Shown here piece by piece: positions 54,129 to 62,420 of a stretch of 64,000 bases of DNA. The stretch spans positions 136,358 to 200,357 of the forward strand of contig NZ_AOLI01000012.1 in NCBI RefSeq assembly GCF_000336955.1, written 5' to 3'. Both the position numbers and the translations under genes were made by a program. This DNA comes from Haloferax larsenii JCM 13917 (GTDB taxonomy: Archaea > Halobacteriota > Halobacteria > Halobacteriales > Haloferacaceae). Positions within the stretch are counted from its first letter, which is position 1. Each line of letters begins with the position of its first letter. The notes beneath the pieces are model-generated. The model did no database searches, was not told the origin of the DNA, and saw only the letters and a program-made list of their open reading frames with translations.

Positions 54129-54355
54129 GGTCCGAGCAGTATTTTCGCACCGCCGACGAGACCAGCAAACAGGAGGACGAGAACCGTCCCTGCGAGGACG
54201 TCGCTTCCGAACAAGACGGCGAAGTCAGGCGTGAGCGACACGAGAAACCGGTCTGCCCGAAAGTGGTCGGGGATACCGACCGCGAGCCCGAAGACGGCGG
54301 CGACGAGGAGCGTCATGAAGACGAGGATGAGGCCGGTCCGGTCGCTCTTGGGCAT
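54125..54355 (-). CDS. Small two-segment membrane protein
   Basis: ATG 54355 gives 76 residues beginning MPKSDRTGLILVFMTLLVAAVFGLAVGIP. Two hydrophobic segments (about 8-27 and 45-70) flank a polar loop. The stop codon lies within CTAG shared with the plus-strand neighbour's stop, so the genes overlap by three bases end to end. No family was recognised. It is upstream of tRNA-Lys by about 95 bases. An extension to 54367 is possible. Confidence 0.65.
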   Translation of the reverse strand: MPKSDRTGLILVFMTLLVAAVFGLAVGIPDHFRADRFLVSLTPDFAVLFGSDVLAGTVLVLLFAGLVGGAKILLGP

Positions 54356-54450
54356 GAGACCATCCACACCGTCGTGTGGTATAAGTTATCGGGAACGTGC
54401 TCTCCGTATCGAGACGCTCGGCTCTCGAGGGCATTGTTTCGGAAAGGAAG

Positions 54451-54524
54451 TGGGCCGGACGCGATTTGAACACGCGACCGTCTGATTAAGAGTCAGACGC
54501 TCTGCCTAACTGAGCTACCGGCCC
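54451..54524 (-). tRNA. tRNA-Lys (anticodon CTT)
   Basis: On the minus strand the acceptor stem GGGCCGG pairs with CCGGCCC. The D arm is AGCTCAGTTAGGCAGAGC, the anticodon stem TCTGA/TCAGA encloses loop CTCTTAA (anticodon CTT), and the T arm is CGCGTGTTCAAATCGCG. Discriminator A is at 54451. CCA is not encoded and no intron is seen. Confidence 0.95.
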
Positions 54525-54679
54525 TTGCGATTCCTCGTAACCCCCGGTTGGTAAAATGACTTTCCTTTCTGTACGGCGACGGCAGAGAGGCGCACACGGC
54601 AAAGAGGTGGTGGCCGGGTGCCGTCCATGAGAGAGAACGGTGGGTGTTAAGTGTCGGCCCGCCGGAGTAGCCGCCAACG

Positions 54680-56137
54680 ATGAGTGCAGGGGTTACAGTC
54701 TCCTCGATGTCCACCTACGCGATTCTCGGCTGCGGGAGCGTCGGGCACGCGGTGGCCGAGGAACTGACAGACGAAGGGAAAGACGTCCTCATCCTGGATA
54801 AGGACGAAAGCCGCGTCGAAGCCCTGCGCGACCAGGACCTGAACGCGCAGACGACGGACATCGCCGACGAGGAAGTCGCCGACGCCGTCGCCGGCCGAGA
54901 CGTCATTCTCATCCTCGCATCTGACGTCGAGGCGAACAAGGCGGCCGTTTCGGCCATCCGCGAGCGCAACGACGACCAGTTCGTCGTCGTCCGCGCTTCG
55001 GACCCCGTCTCGGAGGACGAACTCACGAAACTCGGGGCCGACGTCGTCATCAACCCCTCGGAGGTCATCGCCGACTCCGCGCTTCGAAGCGTCGAGTCCG
55101 GCGAACTCGAATACAAAGCGCGCCAGTTGGCGGACCTCCTGCGCGAGACGGACCACGGGATGGCGATTCTCACCCACGACAACCCCGACCCGGACTCGCT
55201 CGCTTCGGCCGTGGCGCTGCAAGCCATCGCCGACGAGTATGACGTCGACGCCGACATCCTCTACTCGGGCGACATGGGCCACCAAGAGAATCGGGCGTTC
55301 GTGAACATCCTCGGTATCGAACTCACGCCGCGAGGAGACGCGAAAGCGCTCGACGAGTACGGTGCCTTGGCGCTCGTCGACCACATGAAGTCGGGACTGC
55401 CCGATATCGGGGATGCGGACATCGCCGTCTTCATCGACCACTTCGAGCCCGACGAGGGTATCGACGCGCAGTTTACCGACGTTCGGCCGAACGTCTCGTC
55501 GACGTCGACTATCCTCACGAAGTACATCCAGGAGTTCGACCTCAGTCCCTCGAAAGCGGTCGCCACGGCACTCCTGTACGGCATCCGCGCCGAGACGTTA
55601 GACTTCAAACGCGATACGACACCAGCCGACTTGACCGCGGCGGCGTACCTCTATCCCTTCGCCGACCACGACATCCTCGAAAAAGTCGAGTCGCCGTCGA
55701 TGTCGCCGGAGACGCTGGACGTGCTCGCCGAGGCGATTCAAAACCGGGAGGTTCAGGGGTCGCACCTCGTCTCGAATGCCGGGTTCATCCGCGACCGTGA
55801 CGCCCTCTCGCAGGCCGCACAGCACCTCCTGAATCTGGAGGGAATCACCACGACGGCCGTCTTCGGCATCGCCGACGACACCATCTACCTCGCGGCGCGG
55901 TCGAAGGACATCCGCATGAACATCGGGAAGATTCTCTCGGACGCCTTCACGGGAATCGGCGAGGCGGGCGGCCACTCCACGCAGGGGTCCGTCGAGATCC
56001 CGCTCGGCATCTTCACGGGCATCGAGTCCAGCGACGACAACCGCGATACGCTGTTACAACTCACCGAAGAAGCGGTGAAGCGGAAGCTCTTCCGTGCGAT
56101 GGGTGTCGAAAGCGGAGAGAGCGGTAACGGCAGTTAA
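54680..56137 (+). CDS. RCK-DHH-DHHA1 fusion, candidate c-di-AMP phosphodiesterase
   Basis: The 485-residue product joins an N-terminal RCK/TrkA-N Rossmann domain (about 12-115, YAILGCGSVGHAVAEELTDEGKDVLILDKD) to a DHH phosphoesterase (about 160-350) and a DHHA1 domain with the GGHSTQGSVEIP-like motif near 432. DHH motifs are THDNPDPDSLASA (motif I), LALVDHMKSG, and FIDHFEPDEG, where the family motif reads DHF rather than DHH. Such archaeal proteins are proposed c-di-AMP hydrolases, matching dacZ in this window. The start could also be ATG 54707. It is followed by a convergent cdpB1-like gene. Confidence 0.9.
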   Translation: MSAGVTVSSMSTYAILGCGSVGHAVAEELTDEGKDVLILDKDESRVEALRDQDLNAQTTDIADEEVADAVAGRDVILILASDVEANKAAVSAIRERNDDQFVVVRASDPVSEDELTKLGADVVINPSEVIADSALRSVESGELEYKARQLADLLRETDHGMAILTHDNPDPDSLASAVALQAIADEYDVDADILYSGDMGHQENRAFVNILGIELTPRGDAKALDEYGALALVDHMKSGLPDIGDADIAVFIDHFEPDEGIDAQFTDVRPNVSSTSTILTKYIQEFDLSPSKAVATALLYGIRAETLDFKRDTTPADLTAAAYLYPFADHDILEKVESPSMSPETLDVLAEAIQNREVQGSHLVSNAGFIRDRDALSQAAQHLLNLEGITTTAVFGIADDTIYLAARSKDIRMNIGKILSDAFTGIGEAGGHSTQGSVEIPLGIFTGIESSDDNRDTLLQLTEEAVKRKLFRAMGVESGESGNGS

Positions 56138-56431
56138 TCAGACAGCCAGCGACTCTTCGTCTTCGTCGGGCGTCTTCAGGCGCTCGATAACGTCGTTGAT
56201 GAGAATGACGTCGCCGACAGCGCGAACCCAGCGATACGGAATGAGAACTCCCTTTCCGGGTTCGATTTGTCCGCGGAACAGTTCTTGATTCAGTTCGGTC
56301 AGTGCCATTCCAGTGACTGACTCGTGGTCCAAGTCGAGACGGACGTCTTCGACTTCACCGACGAACATACCGCTGTTCGAGTAGACCTCGCGGCCGACGA
56401 GCGTCGTAATCTCTTCGGGCGTCCCGTCCAT
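56138..56431 (-). CDS. cdpB1: PRC-barrel protein, CdpB1-like cell-division component
   Basis: The 97-residue product is a single PRC-barrel: TTLVGREVYSNSGMFVGEVEDVRLDLDHESVTGMALTELNQELF, then GVLIPYRWVRAVGDVILINDVIERL. Small PRC-barrel proteins CdpB1/CdpB2 are established haloarchaeal FtsZ-based division factors that act with SepF, and the gene next to a DHH gene matches the Haloferax order as I recall. ATG 56431 lies about 27 bases from a TTAATT element (56457-56462); the in-frame ATGs at 56440 and 56443 are possible. The acidic end TPDEDEESLAV is unstructured. Confidence 0.8.
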   Translation of the reverse strand: MDGTPEEITTLVGREVYSNSGMFVGEVEDVRLDLDHESVTGMALTELNQELFRGQIEPGKGVLIPYRWVRAVGDVILINDVIERLKTPDEDEESLAV

Positions 56432-56454
56432 ATCCGCCATCATGAGATGCCGGG

Positions 56455-56463
56455 CCTTAATTG
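56455..56463 (-). promoter_or_regulatory. TATA element of cdpB1
   Basis: CAATTAAGG (minus strand) is centred 28 bases before ATG 56431, favouring that start over the two ATGs just upstream. Confidence 0.4.
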
Positions 56464-56607
56464 TTCGTAGCCCCCCGCAATCGACGCAGACGCGTGGCTG
56501 ACGGGCGTCAGACGGCACAACAGATGGAGAGCTGACAGGGGGTTGAAAGAGTCGGGAGAAGTCGTGAAAGCAGTGAAGCCGAGAGAGTCGGTGGGGTCGC
56601 TGGCAGC

Positions 56608-58809
56608 CTACCGACTCGGTGCGACGAGTTGCACCGGGTGCTGGGTCGGCCGACTGAGGAGCGAATCGAGTTGTTCGAGACACGACGTTCCACTTGCGAC
56701 CACGGTTCGGTCGCGCGTGTCGTCGGTCTGGAACTGCGACTTGAGTTCGGAGCCGACGTCCATACTCAGTTCGTAGTATTCGGATTTGTAGCCGAACGAA
56801 CCGGCCATCCCACAGCACTCCACGTCGGAGGTCGCCACGTCGAAGCCGAGGTCCGAAAGGACGGCTTCGGTGTAGCCTTCGAGACCGAGAGTTCGCTGCT
56901 GGCAGTGGCTGTGGTAGGCCACTTCGTCGCCGTCGACGACCGAAAGCGCGTCAGCATCGGCCCCATTTTCGAGCAGGCCGAACACGTACTCCATGACCTC
57001 GTAGCTGCTGTCGGCGATGCGTTCGAAGGACTGTTCGGGGAGGAACTTCTCGTACTCGCCTCTGAACATCGCGAGGTCCGACGGCTCGATGACGACGATA
57101 TCGTGGCCAGCGTCGATGTACTCGGCGAGACCGGCGTACACGTCGTGGGCGTGGTCTTCGGCGGTCGCAATCATGCCCTGCGAGAGCGGGGCGCGCCCCG
57201 ACGACCGAACGTCGGGAACGACGACCTCGACGTCGAGGGCTTCGAGCGCGCGGACGGCGGCTTTGCCGCGTTCGACCTGCACGTGGTTGGTGTACACGTC
57301 GGGGTAGAGGACGGCAGTTCGCGTTGGGTTCTGGACGCGCGACCCTCGGGCGTCGAACCACTCGACCAGCGTCTCACGCTGGAACGCCGGGAGTTCCCGG
57401 CGGGCGTCGATGCCGAGGAACCGCTCCATGAGGTTCCGAGAGACGGACGACTGGGCGACCCAGTTAGAGACGGGCGCGAAGAAGCTCCCGACCTTCGCGG
57501 CCGTCTCGAAGTTGCCGAAGAACCGCTTTTGGAAACTGACTCCGCCGGGTTCCTCGTCGGGGGTGAGACCCTCGACGAGCCAATCGACTTCCGAGACGTC
57601 GCCACGGTTGACGCGGTCGCGGACGACCGTGTTTATCCACGGAATGTCGATTTCGACGGGGCAGGCGGTGGTACACCGGCTACAGCCGGTACAGAGGTCG
57701 TTGAACTCGGCCGCGGAGTCGAGTCCTTCGACGCCCGCTTCCCACCCGGTTCCGATGCCGCCCGAGTAGGTTTCGCCGCCGAAGGCGTGGCCGCCGACGT
57801 GCTGGAAGTTGGCGCAGACGTTCGAGCAGGCAGAACACCGAATGCAGTAGAGCGTCTCGCGCAACTGGTCGTCGTCGCGCATGGCCATGCGACCGTTGTC
57901 GATGAGGACGAGGTGATAGTCGCGGTCGGTCTCGGCGTCTGTAATCGGGGTGTCCGGGTCGTCGAAGTCTACCGTCGGCGACTCGACGGGCGGGGTCAGA
58001 AGCGAGATGTAGGAGGTGATGTCCTGTCCGGTTCCCGACTTCCCGATGAGTTCGACGAACGGTTGGAGGTCTTCGACCGTCGGGATGAGTTTCTCCACAC
58101 CCGCGACAGCGACGTGCGTGTCGGGGACGACGGCCGTCTTTCGGGCGTTGCCCTCCGAGGTGACGAGGGCAATCGTTCCCGTGTCGGCGGTGATGAAGTT
58201 CGCGCCGGTCATGCCCACGTCGGCGTCTTCGATGAGTTCGCCCAGTTGCTCGCGGGCGAACATGGTGAGTTCCTCGGCCGTCTCCAGCGGTTCGTCGGGG
58301 TCGAACGTCTCGTTGAACAGGTCGGCGATGGCGTCGCGGGACTTGTGGATTGCGGGCGCGACGATGTGCGAGGGTGCCTCGTCGGCGACCTGCAACACCC
58401 ACTCGCCGAGGTCCGTCTCGATAACCTCGGTTCCAGCGTGTTCGAGTGCTTCGTTGACCTCGATTTCCTCGGAGGTCATCGACTTCGATTTGACGACTCG
58501 CTCGGCGTCGTTGTCCTCGCATACCTCGCGGATATAGCGATTCGCGTCGGCGGCGTCGTCGGCGATGTAGAGCGTGCCGCCGTTTTCTTCGACCGTCTCG
58601 CGGAGTTCGTCGATGAGTTCTGGCAGGCGCTCGATGGCGTCTTCCTTGACGGCCCGGGCCTCTGACTTCAGGCCGTCGTAGTCGTCGAGCGTTTGGACCG
58701 ACTCGTATCGACCCTGATTGAATCCGCTGGTGCCGGTGTTGACGGCGTCGCCTTCGGTCTCCATCAACTGCCGAATCTTGGCCGCCTTGGCCTCGCGTGC
58801 CTTACTCAT
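56608..58809 (-). CDS. lutB: LutB/LutA-type fusion: LUD, 4Fe-4S and CCG domains
   Basis: The 733-residue product likely oxidises L-lactate with LutC and passes electrons to the respiratory chain. Domains: LUD (about 70-310), two 4Fe-4S clusters with C322/C325/C328/C332 (CIRCSACSNVC) and C373/C376/C379/C383 (CTGCSRCTTACP), then a C-terminal CCG part (about 480-733) with HSHCQQR and ECCGMAGSFG. In bacteria LutA (CCG) and LutB (LUD-Fe-S) are separate, so this is a fusion. The start overlaps the end of LutC by eight bases. Confidence 0.92.
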   Translation of the reverse strand: MSKAREAKAAKIRQLMETEGDAVNTGTSGFNQGRYESVQTLDDYDGLKSEARAVKEDAIERLPELIDELRETVEENGGTLYIADDAADANRYIREVCEDNDAERVVKSKSMTSEEIEVNEALEHAGTEVIETDLGEWVLQVADEAPSHIVAPAIHKSRDAIADLFNETFDPDEPLETAEELTMFAREQLGELIEDADVGMTGANFITADTGTIALVTSEGNARKTAVVPDTHVAVAGVEKLIPTVEDLQPFVELIGKSGTGQDITSYISLLTPPVESPTVDFDDPDTPITDAETDRDYHLVLIDNGRMAMRDDDQLRETLYCIRCSACSNVCANFQHVGGHAFGGETYSGGIGTGWEAGVEGLDSAAEFNDLCTGCSRCTTACPVEIDIPWINTVVRDRVNRGDVSEVDWLVEGLTPDEEPGGVSFQKRFFGNFETAAKVGSFFAPVSNWVAQSSVSRNLMERFLGIDARRELPAFQRETLVEWFDARGSRVQNPTRTAVLYPDVYTNHVQVERGKAAVRALEALDVEVVVPDVRSSGRAPLSQGMIATAEDHAHDVYAGLAEYIDAGHDIVVIEPSDLAMFRGEYEKFLPEQSFERIADSSYEVMEYVFGLLENGADADALSVVDGDEVAYHSHCQQRTLGLEGYTEAVLSDLGFDVATSDVECCGMAGSFGYKSEYYELSMDVGSELKSQFQTDDTRDRTVVASGTSCLEQLDSLLSRPTQHPVQLVAPSR

Positions 58810-59302
58810 CGAGAATCACCACGTGAACGTCTTTGGGGCCGTGTGCGCCCTTGACCAGCGCACCCATGTCGGCGGTAGCGCTCGGTCCCGTCGCAATGAT
58901 AGCCGAGGAGTGACCCGTGCGGAACTCCTCGCCCAGCCATTCGAACGCCTCCGGCATGCCGGGAACGATGTCCGACTGCTGGAGGACGGCGACGTGTCGG
59001 TCGCAAAAGAGACTCACGGGTTCGACACCGTCGGGTGTGCCCTGCACGACGACGCTGCCGTAATCCGCGATACCGATTCCCGCTGCCGTGACGCCAGCAT
59101 TCGCCTCACGGAGGTCCGCCGGTGTGGGGTTCGTGTTCACCCACTCCGGGAGTGGTGCGTCAGACGGAAGTGGAACACCCACCGCAGGGTCGTCACAGAC
59201 CTCGCGGAGGACGTCGCCCAACTCGTCCGAAGACGTGTGTGTCCAGCCTACTTCGAGTCGTTCGAGAGAGTCCTCGAACGTCGCAACCGTGCCGGTTGAC
59301 AT
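58802..59302 (-). CDS. lutC: LutC-type LUD domain protein
   Basis: The 166-residue product is one LUD domain: VTAAGIGIADYGSVVVQGTPDGVEPVSLFCDRHVAVLQ near 68-106 and ATGPSATADMGALVKGAHGPKDVHVVIL at the end, the family's conserved region. The N-terminal part (MSTGTVATFEDSLERLEVGWTHT) is helical. Leaderless start: GCATAATCG at 59322-59330 lies about 27 bases upstream of ATG 59302. It overlaps lutB, so both are co-translated. It is part of an iron-sulfur lactate oxidation complex. Confidence 0.92.
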   Translation of the reverse strand: MSTGTVATFEDSLERLEVGWTHTSSDELGDVLREVCDDPAVGVPLPSDAPLPEWVNTNPTPADLREANAGVTAAGIGIADYGSVVVQGTPDGVEPVSLFCDRHVAVLQQSDIVPGMPEAFEWLGEEFRTGHSSAIIATGPSATADMGALVKGAHGPKDVHVVILDE

Positions 59303-59321
59303 GTGTTCGCATTACATGTTC

Positions 59322-59331
59322 TGCATAATCG
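59322..59331 (-). promoter_or_regulatory. TATA element of lutC-lutB
   Basis: CGATTATGC (minus strand) is centred about 25 bases before ATG 59302. Confidence 0.4.
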
Positions 59332-59383
59332 TTCTTCGGGTTCGAACAGCCCTGTGCCGGTTAATTGTGAAGGTTTCAGGAGT

Positions 59384-61297
59384 TCACGAGAACCGGCCTT
59401 TCGCCTCGTCTGCGCCCGGGACTGTATTAGATTTTTGATATTTTCCGACGGCCGAGCGTCCGACCGCGTATCCCTGAACGAGGAGGAATCCTGCCCACAG
59501 AACGTACCCACCGAGATTGCTTCCAAGAATCGTCGGTGCGGTGTCGAACACCGGGAACCCGAGTTCGACGAGCGTCGTACCCATGAGAAGTACGCTGAAG
59601 TAGCCGTAGAAGCCGGATGCCCACCACATCGCCGCGACGCGTGCCCATCCGGGCTGGACGTGTTCGGGGAGGCGCGTCGTGTTCATCACGAGGACGAGCG
59701 CGGTGTAGGGCCACATCATGATGCCGGACATGGCAGCACCCACGACGAGGAAGAAGAACGGTTCGCGCCCCTCGAACGGCGAGGTGAACGCGAAGATGAT
59801 GATGAGCCCCCACAGGCAGAACGCCGTGAGGAGTCGCCAGAAGAGCTTGGGCAGGTCCCATCCGGCCTCACGGCCGAAGGATTCGTAGAGCGCATCTGCA
59901 CTGTTTCGAACGAAGGACTCGACGATGGCGTACTCGGTCGTAAACAGGGCGACAAAGAGGATGGCAAAGACGAGGAACGTCCCGACGGGACCGACCAACG
60001 GGGCGATGCCTCCGAGCCACATCTGAATCGCGTCGGTCGTCTCACCCGGCGAGTAGTGAATGGCGACGCTCATCAGCGCCGGTGCGACGAGGAGTAACCC
60101 GACGACGAACGTCAGGAGGTGTTCGAGTTGGACGACTTTCCACCAGCCGCGCCAGCGACGGAGGTTGGTCACAGTCGGGCGGAACGTGAAGCCATCGCGC
60201 TCGATTGGTTCCGGGTCGTCACCGCGAAGCGGGTTCTTCACACGGCCCTGATAGTTGCCCATGCCGTACCCCTTCTCGCGCATCCAGAGACTCTGGGAGA
60301 GATTGAGGTATCCACCGGCACCCGCGAACGCGAGCCCGCCGAGGAACACTGCGATATCGAGACTTTCTGGGAGGGTTCCGACCGACCCTGCGGCGTCGGG
60401 GATGGAACCGAACTCGACCCACGACCCGGTGACGGCGACGAGCATCAACGCCGCCCCGATGGCAACGAACAGGAGTCCAATCTGGAACACCTCGACGGCG
60501 TTGTACATGACCGACGATATCTGGTACGAGAGCCAGATGACGCCCATCAACGCCGCGGCGATGAGTTTCCACGACGCGACGGCGAAGCCGAGCACTTCGA
60601 CGGTCCCGCTGAAACCGAGTCCGACCGCGGCGACCTGTGCGGCACCGGCGGCCCACCCGGGCCACCCGAGGCTGATGAGGCCACCGAAGAGGAAGAGCCA
60701 CGGCCAATACGTTCCCACGCGCGCGAAGGCGCGGAAGATGCTCTCGCCAGTCGCGAGCGTCCACCGCTGGAGTTCCGTGTTGATGACGAACTGCGTGAGG
60801 ATACCGACGAGGAACGCCCAGAAGAGCGTCCATCCGAACTGCGAGGTCAACACCGGCCAAAAGAGCGTCTCGCCGCTTCCGAGCGACGCGCCGAGCATGA
60901 TAGCCGACGGCCCGACGACGTGGCCGACTCGGGGGACGCGAGGAAGGTCGGCGACTCGGAACGACCCGCCGGTCCCCTGGTCGGGATACTCCTCGGACTC
61001 CGGTGCCTCGTCGAGGTCCTCGTACCGAAGCGGGAGGTACCACGTTCCGCGGTACTGTTTCCCTTCTACTTCGGAGGCGTACACGTCGTCGCCGCCAGTG
61101 GGGTGGTCGTCCAGCGACCGATTGGCGTCTTCCCACTCACGGGAGTCTGCCGTCTCTGGCGCTGAGCGGTCGTTGCCGGTGCCTGCCTCTGGCGTTGAAT
61201 GGTCTCCGCTGGTGCCCGTGTCTGGTGGTGAGCGGTCGCCTGGAGAACCGTCCCCGGCCCCGGAGTCGGCGTCACCGTCGCTCATCGACATCCCCAT
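59384..61297 (-). CDS. Nramp-fold transporter lacking the metal-binding motif
   Basis: The 637-residue product has a long acidic, repeat-rich cytoplasmic N-terminus (about 1-120) and roughly eleven membrane helices. The first, AIMLGASLGSGETLFWPVLTSQFGW, aligns with Nramp TM1, but the metal motif DPGN is absent (GSGE instead). Other Nramp-like parts are TELQRWTLATGES near 172 and FVALFTTEYAIVESF near 450. So it is a related but probably non-metal transporter. It lies between lutC and a regulator in the lactate region and could carry an organic substrate; this is inference. Confidence 0.85.
   Translation of the reverse strand: MGMSMSDGDADSGAGDGSPGDRSPPDTGTSGDHSTPEAGTGNDRSAPETADSREWEDANRSLDDHPTGGDDVYASEVEGKQYRGTWYLPLRYEDLDEAPESEEYPDQGTGGSFRVADLPRVPRVGHVVGPSAIMLGASLGSGETLFWPVLTSQFGWTLFWAFLVGILTQFVINTELQRWTLATGESIFRAFARVGTYWPWLFLFGGLISLGWPGWAAGAAQVAAVGLGFSGTVEVLGFAVASWKLIAAALMGVIWLSYQISSVMYNAVEVFQIGLLFVAIGAALMLVAVTGSWVEFGSIPDAAGSVGTLPESLDIAVFLGGLAFAGAGGYLNLSQSLWMREKGYGMGNYQGRVKNPLRGDDPEPIERDGFTFRPTVTNLRRWRGWWKVVQLEHLLTFVVGLLLVAPALMSVAIHYSPGETTDAIQMWLGGIAPLVGPVGTFLVFAILFVALFTTEYAIVESFVRNSADALYESFGREAGWDLPKLFWRLLTAFCLWGLIIIFAFTSPFEGREPFFFLVVGAAMSGIMMWPYTALVLVMNTTRLPEHVQPGWARVAAMWWASGFYGYFSVLLMGTTLVELGFPVFDTAPTILGSNLGGYVLWAGFLLVQGYAVGRSAVGKYQKSNTVPGADEAKGRFS
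61145..61260 (-). repeat. Imperfect repeats in the transporter N-terminus
   Basis: Three imperfect copies of a roughly 36-base unit (G-GTGCC-GTCTCTGGCG-TGAGCGGTCG type) encode repeats of the form SPPDTGTSGDHS, TPEAGTGNDRS. The period is a multiple of three, so the tail length can vary without frameshift. Confidence 0.6.
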
Positions 61298-61312
61298 CGA
61301 GAGAAGCTATAC

Positions 61313-61388
61313 CCGGTAAATCGTGGGACATCGGTGCGTCTGCCGTGAATGGTTCCTCTCACGGTATAAAATCGTGGGATGTGGCACC
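61313..61388 (-). promoter_or_regulatory. Promoter region with direct repeat upstream of the Nramp-like gene
   Basis: CGGTAAATCGTGGGA (61314-61328) and CGGTATAAAATCGTGGGA (61363-61379) are two copies of one sequence about 50 bases apart on the same strand. On the minus strand the second contains TTTTATACCG, a possible TATA box at about 61362-61371. The repeated block could be a regulator site. Confidence 0.4.
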
Positions 61389-61402
61389 AGCGGTGACGGG
61401 AG

Positions 61403-62047
61403 TTAGCCGCCGAGGAAGTGCCAGATGTGGCCGCGTTCTTCCGGCGGGTCGACCCCGGGAAGTTGCTTCAACGCGGGTTGGATGGCGTTCCACCAGCCTT
61501 CGGCGGATTCGAACCCCGCGGGGTAGTCGTGGTAGACATCGCGGAGGAAGTCCGCTTTCTTCGCCTCCGGGTGGTCGGTGAGGTAGTCGTATGCGGCCGA
61601 GAGCGCCTCGCGTCGGGAGTCGAGCATCGGGCCACTGCCCGGGAGGTCAGCGGCCTCGATAGCGTTCGAGACAGCCGGCGGGTGGTCGCTCGCGTGTTCC
61701 GAGTCAGTTGGTTCGGAAGCGGGTGTCGCCGGTGATTCGGACTGCGGATTGGCTGCCTGTTTCGTCGTCGCGGGGTCCTGTTCGGGAGATGTGGGAATCG
61801 GGATCCACCAGACGCGACTCCGTGCCCCGACTTTCCTCGTCGCGAGGTCGCCGCGCTCTTCGAGTTCGTTCAGTTTGTTGTGCGCCGTTCGACGCGAGCA
61901 GTCGAGTTCCTCCATCACGTCCGCCGCGGTCAGTGGTCGGGCGGCGTCTTCCCGGTCGTCGAAGACCGTCAACACCGCGTCGAGCGAGATGCGGCCGACG
62001 TACTGCCCGTGTTCGTTTCGGGGGCGCGCGCCAGCCTCGTCTTCCAT
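61403..62047 (-). CDS. HTH regulator of the lactate region
   Basis: The 214-residue product has an N-terminal winged helix (about 10-75): RISLDAVLTVFDD, LTAADVMEELDCSRRTAHNKLNELEERGDLATRKVGARSRVWWIP. A Pro/Ser/Glu-rich linker (about 80-140) precedes a C-terminal domain with SRREALSAAYDYLTDHPEAKKADFLRDVYHDYPAGFESAEGWW, a helical domain unlike classic ligand-binding ones. It is next to the transporter and upstream of lctP. Several CACACG sites upstream may be its operators. ATG 62047 is preferred to 62128. Confidence 0.87.
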   Translation of the reverse strand: MEDEAGARPRNEHGQYVGRISLDAVLTVFDDREDAARPLTAADVMEELDCSRRTAHNKLNELEERGDLATRKVGARSRVWWIPIPTSPEQDPATTKQAANPQSESPATPASEPTDSEHASDHPPAVSNAIEAADLPGSGPMLDSRREALSAAYDYLTDHPEAKKADFLRDVYHDYPAGFESAEGWWNAIQPALKQLPGVDPPEERGHIWHFLGG

Positions 62048-62060
62048 GGTTTGTCCTTTA

Positions 62061-62115
62061 CACACGAGAGTAAAAGCCTTTGCACACGAGTGAACTCCCA
62101 GTTCAGATGTGTGTA
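62061..62115 (+). promoter_or_regulatory. Cluster of CACACG operator-like sites at the regulator promoter
   Basis: CACACGAGAG (62061-62070) and CACACGAGTG (62083-62092) are spaced 22 bases apart, about two helical turns. A reverse-orientation match, ATGTGTGTAA, lies at 62106-62115. The cluster begins 14 bases upstream of the regulator's start, so autoregulation is plausible. Confidence 0.45.
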
Positions 62116-62245
62116 ATGGCCACTTCATACGAGTATATTGGTCGTATGCGACAGGAGAACACAGTTCAAATTGAGGAAATCGTGCCTGAGATAGAACCTC
62201 TGCAAACCCCGTTTTTTGGCATTTAATCGCCTATTTCGAAGTTTT

Positions 62246-62255
62246 CACACGTGTG
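62246..62255 (+). promoter_or_regulatory. Palindromic CACACGTGTG site
   Basis: A perfect 10-bp palindrome preceded by TTTT, matching the CACACG half-site found near the regulator gene. It lies about 175 bases before the lctP start. Confidence 0.45.
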
Positions 62256-62315
62256 TATTGGTCTCGGGAGGACGGGAAAGGAGAGCCTGATTTCATGTCA
62301 CAAATCGGGACGAAC

Positions 62316-62341
62316 GATAGATATATATCACAAAAGTTGTG
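62316..62341 (+). promoter_or_regulatory. lctP promoter with CACAA-N3-TTGTG dyad
   Basis: GATAGATATATATC (TATA, 62316-62329) is followed directly by CACAA-AAG-TTGTG (62329-62341). The expected start is near 62350, so a protein on the dyad would block initiation. The ATG at 62421 leaves a leader of about 70 bases. Confidence 0.5.
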
Positions 62342-62420
62342 TACGAGATTCCACGATGCACGGAATCAGGCACGGAACTGGAATGGCATCGGCTGGAATC
62401 AACAATGGGGGTGGACAGCA

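Larger units (their letters stand above)
62048..62420. other. Regulatory spacer between the HTH regulator and lctP
   Basis: No gene is supported. This divergent spacer holds four CACACG-type sites (62061-62070, 62083-62092, 62106-62115 and 62246-62255), the lctP TATA box (62316-62329) and a dyad (62329-62341). The AT content is higher than the flanks. It probably contains promoters for both genes. Confidence 0.6.

Noticed and set aside
54486-54714. Minus-strand frames over tRNA-Lys ending in a GPVAQLGRASDS-type peptide
   Set aside because: This is the well-known spurious translation of a tRNA gene and its flank; the real feature is tRNA-Lys.
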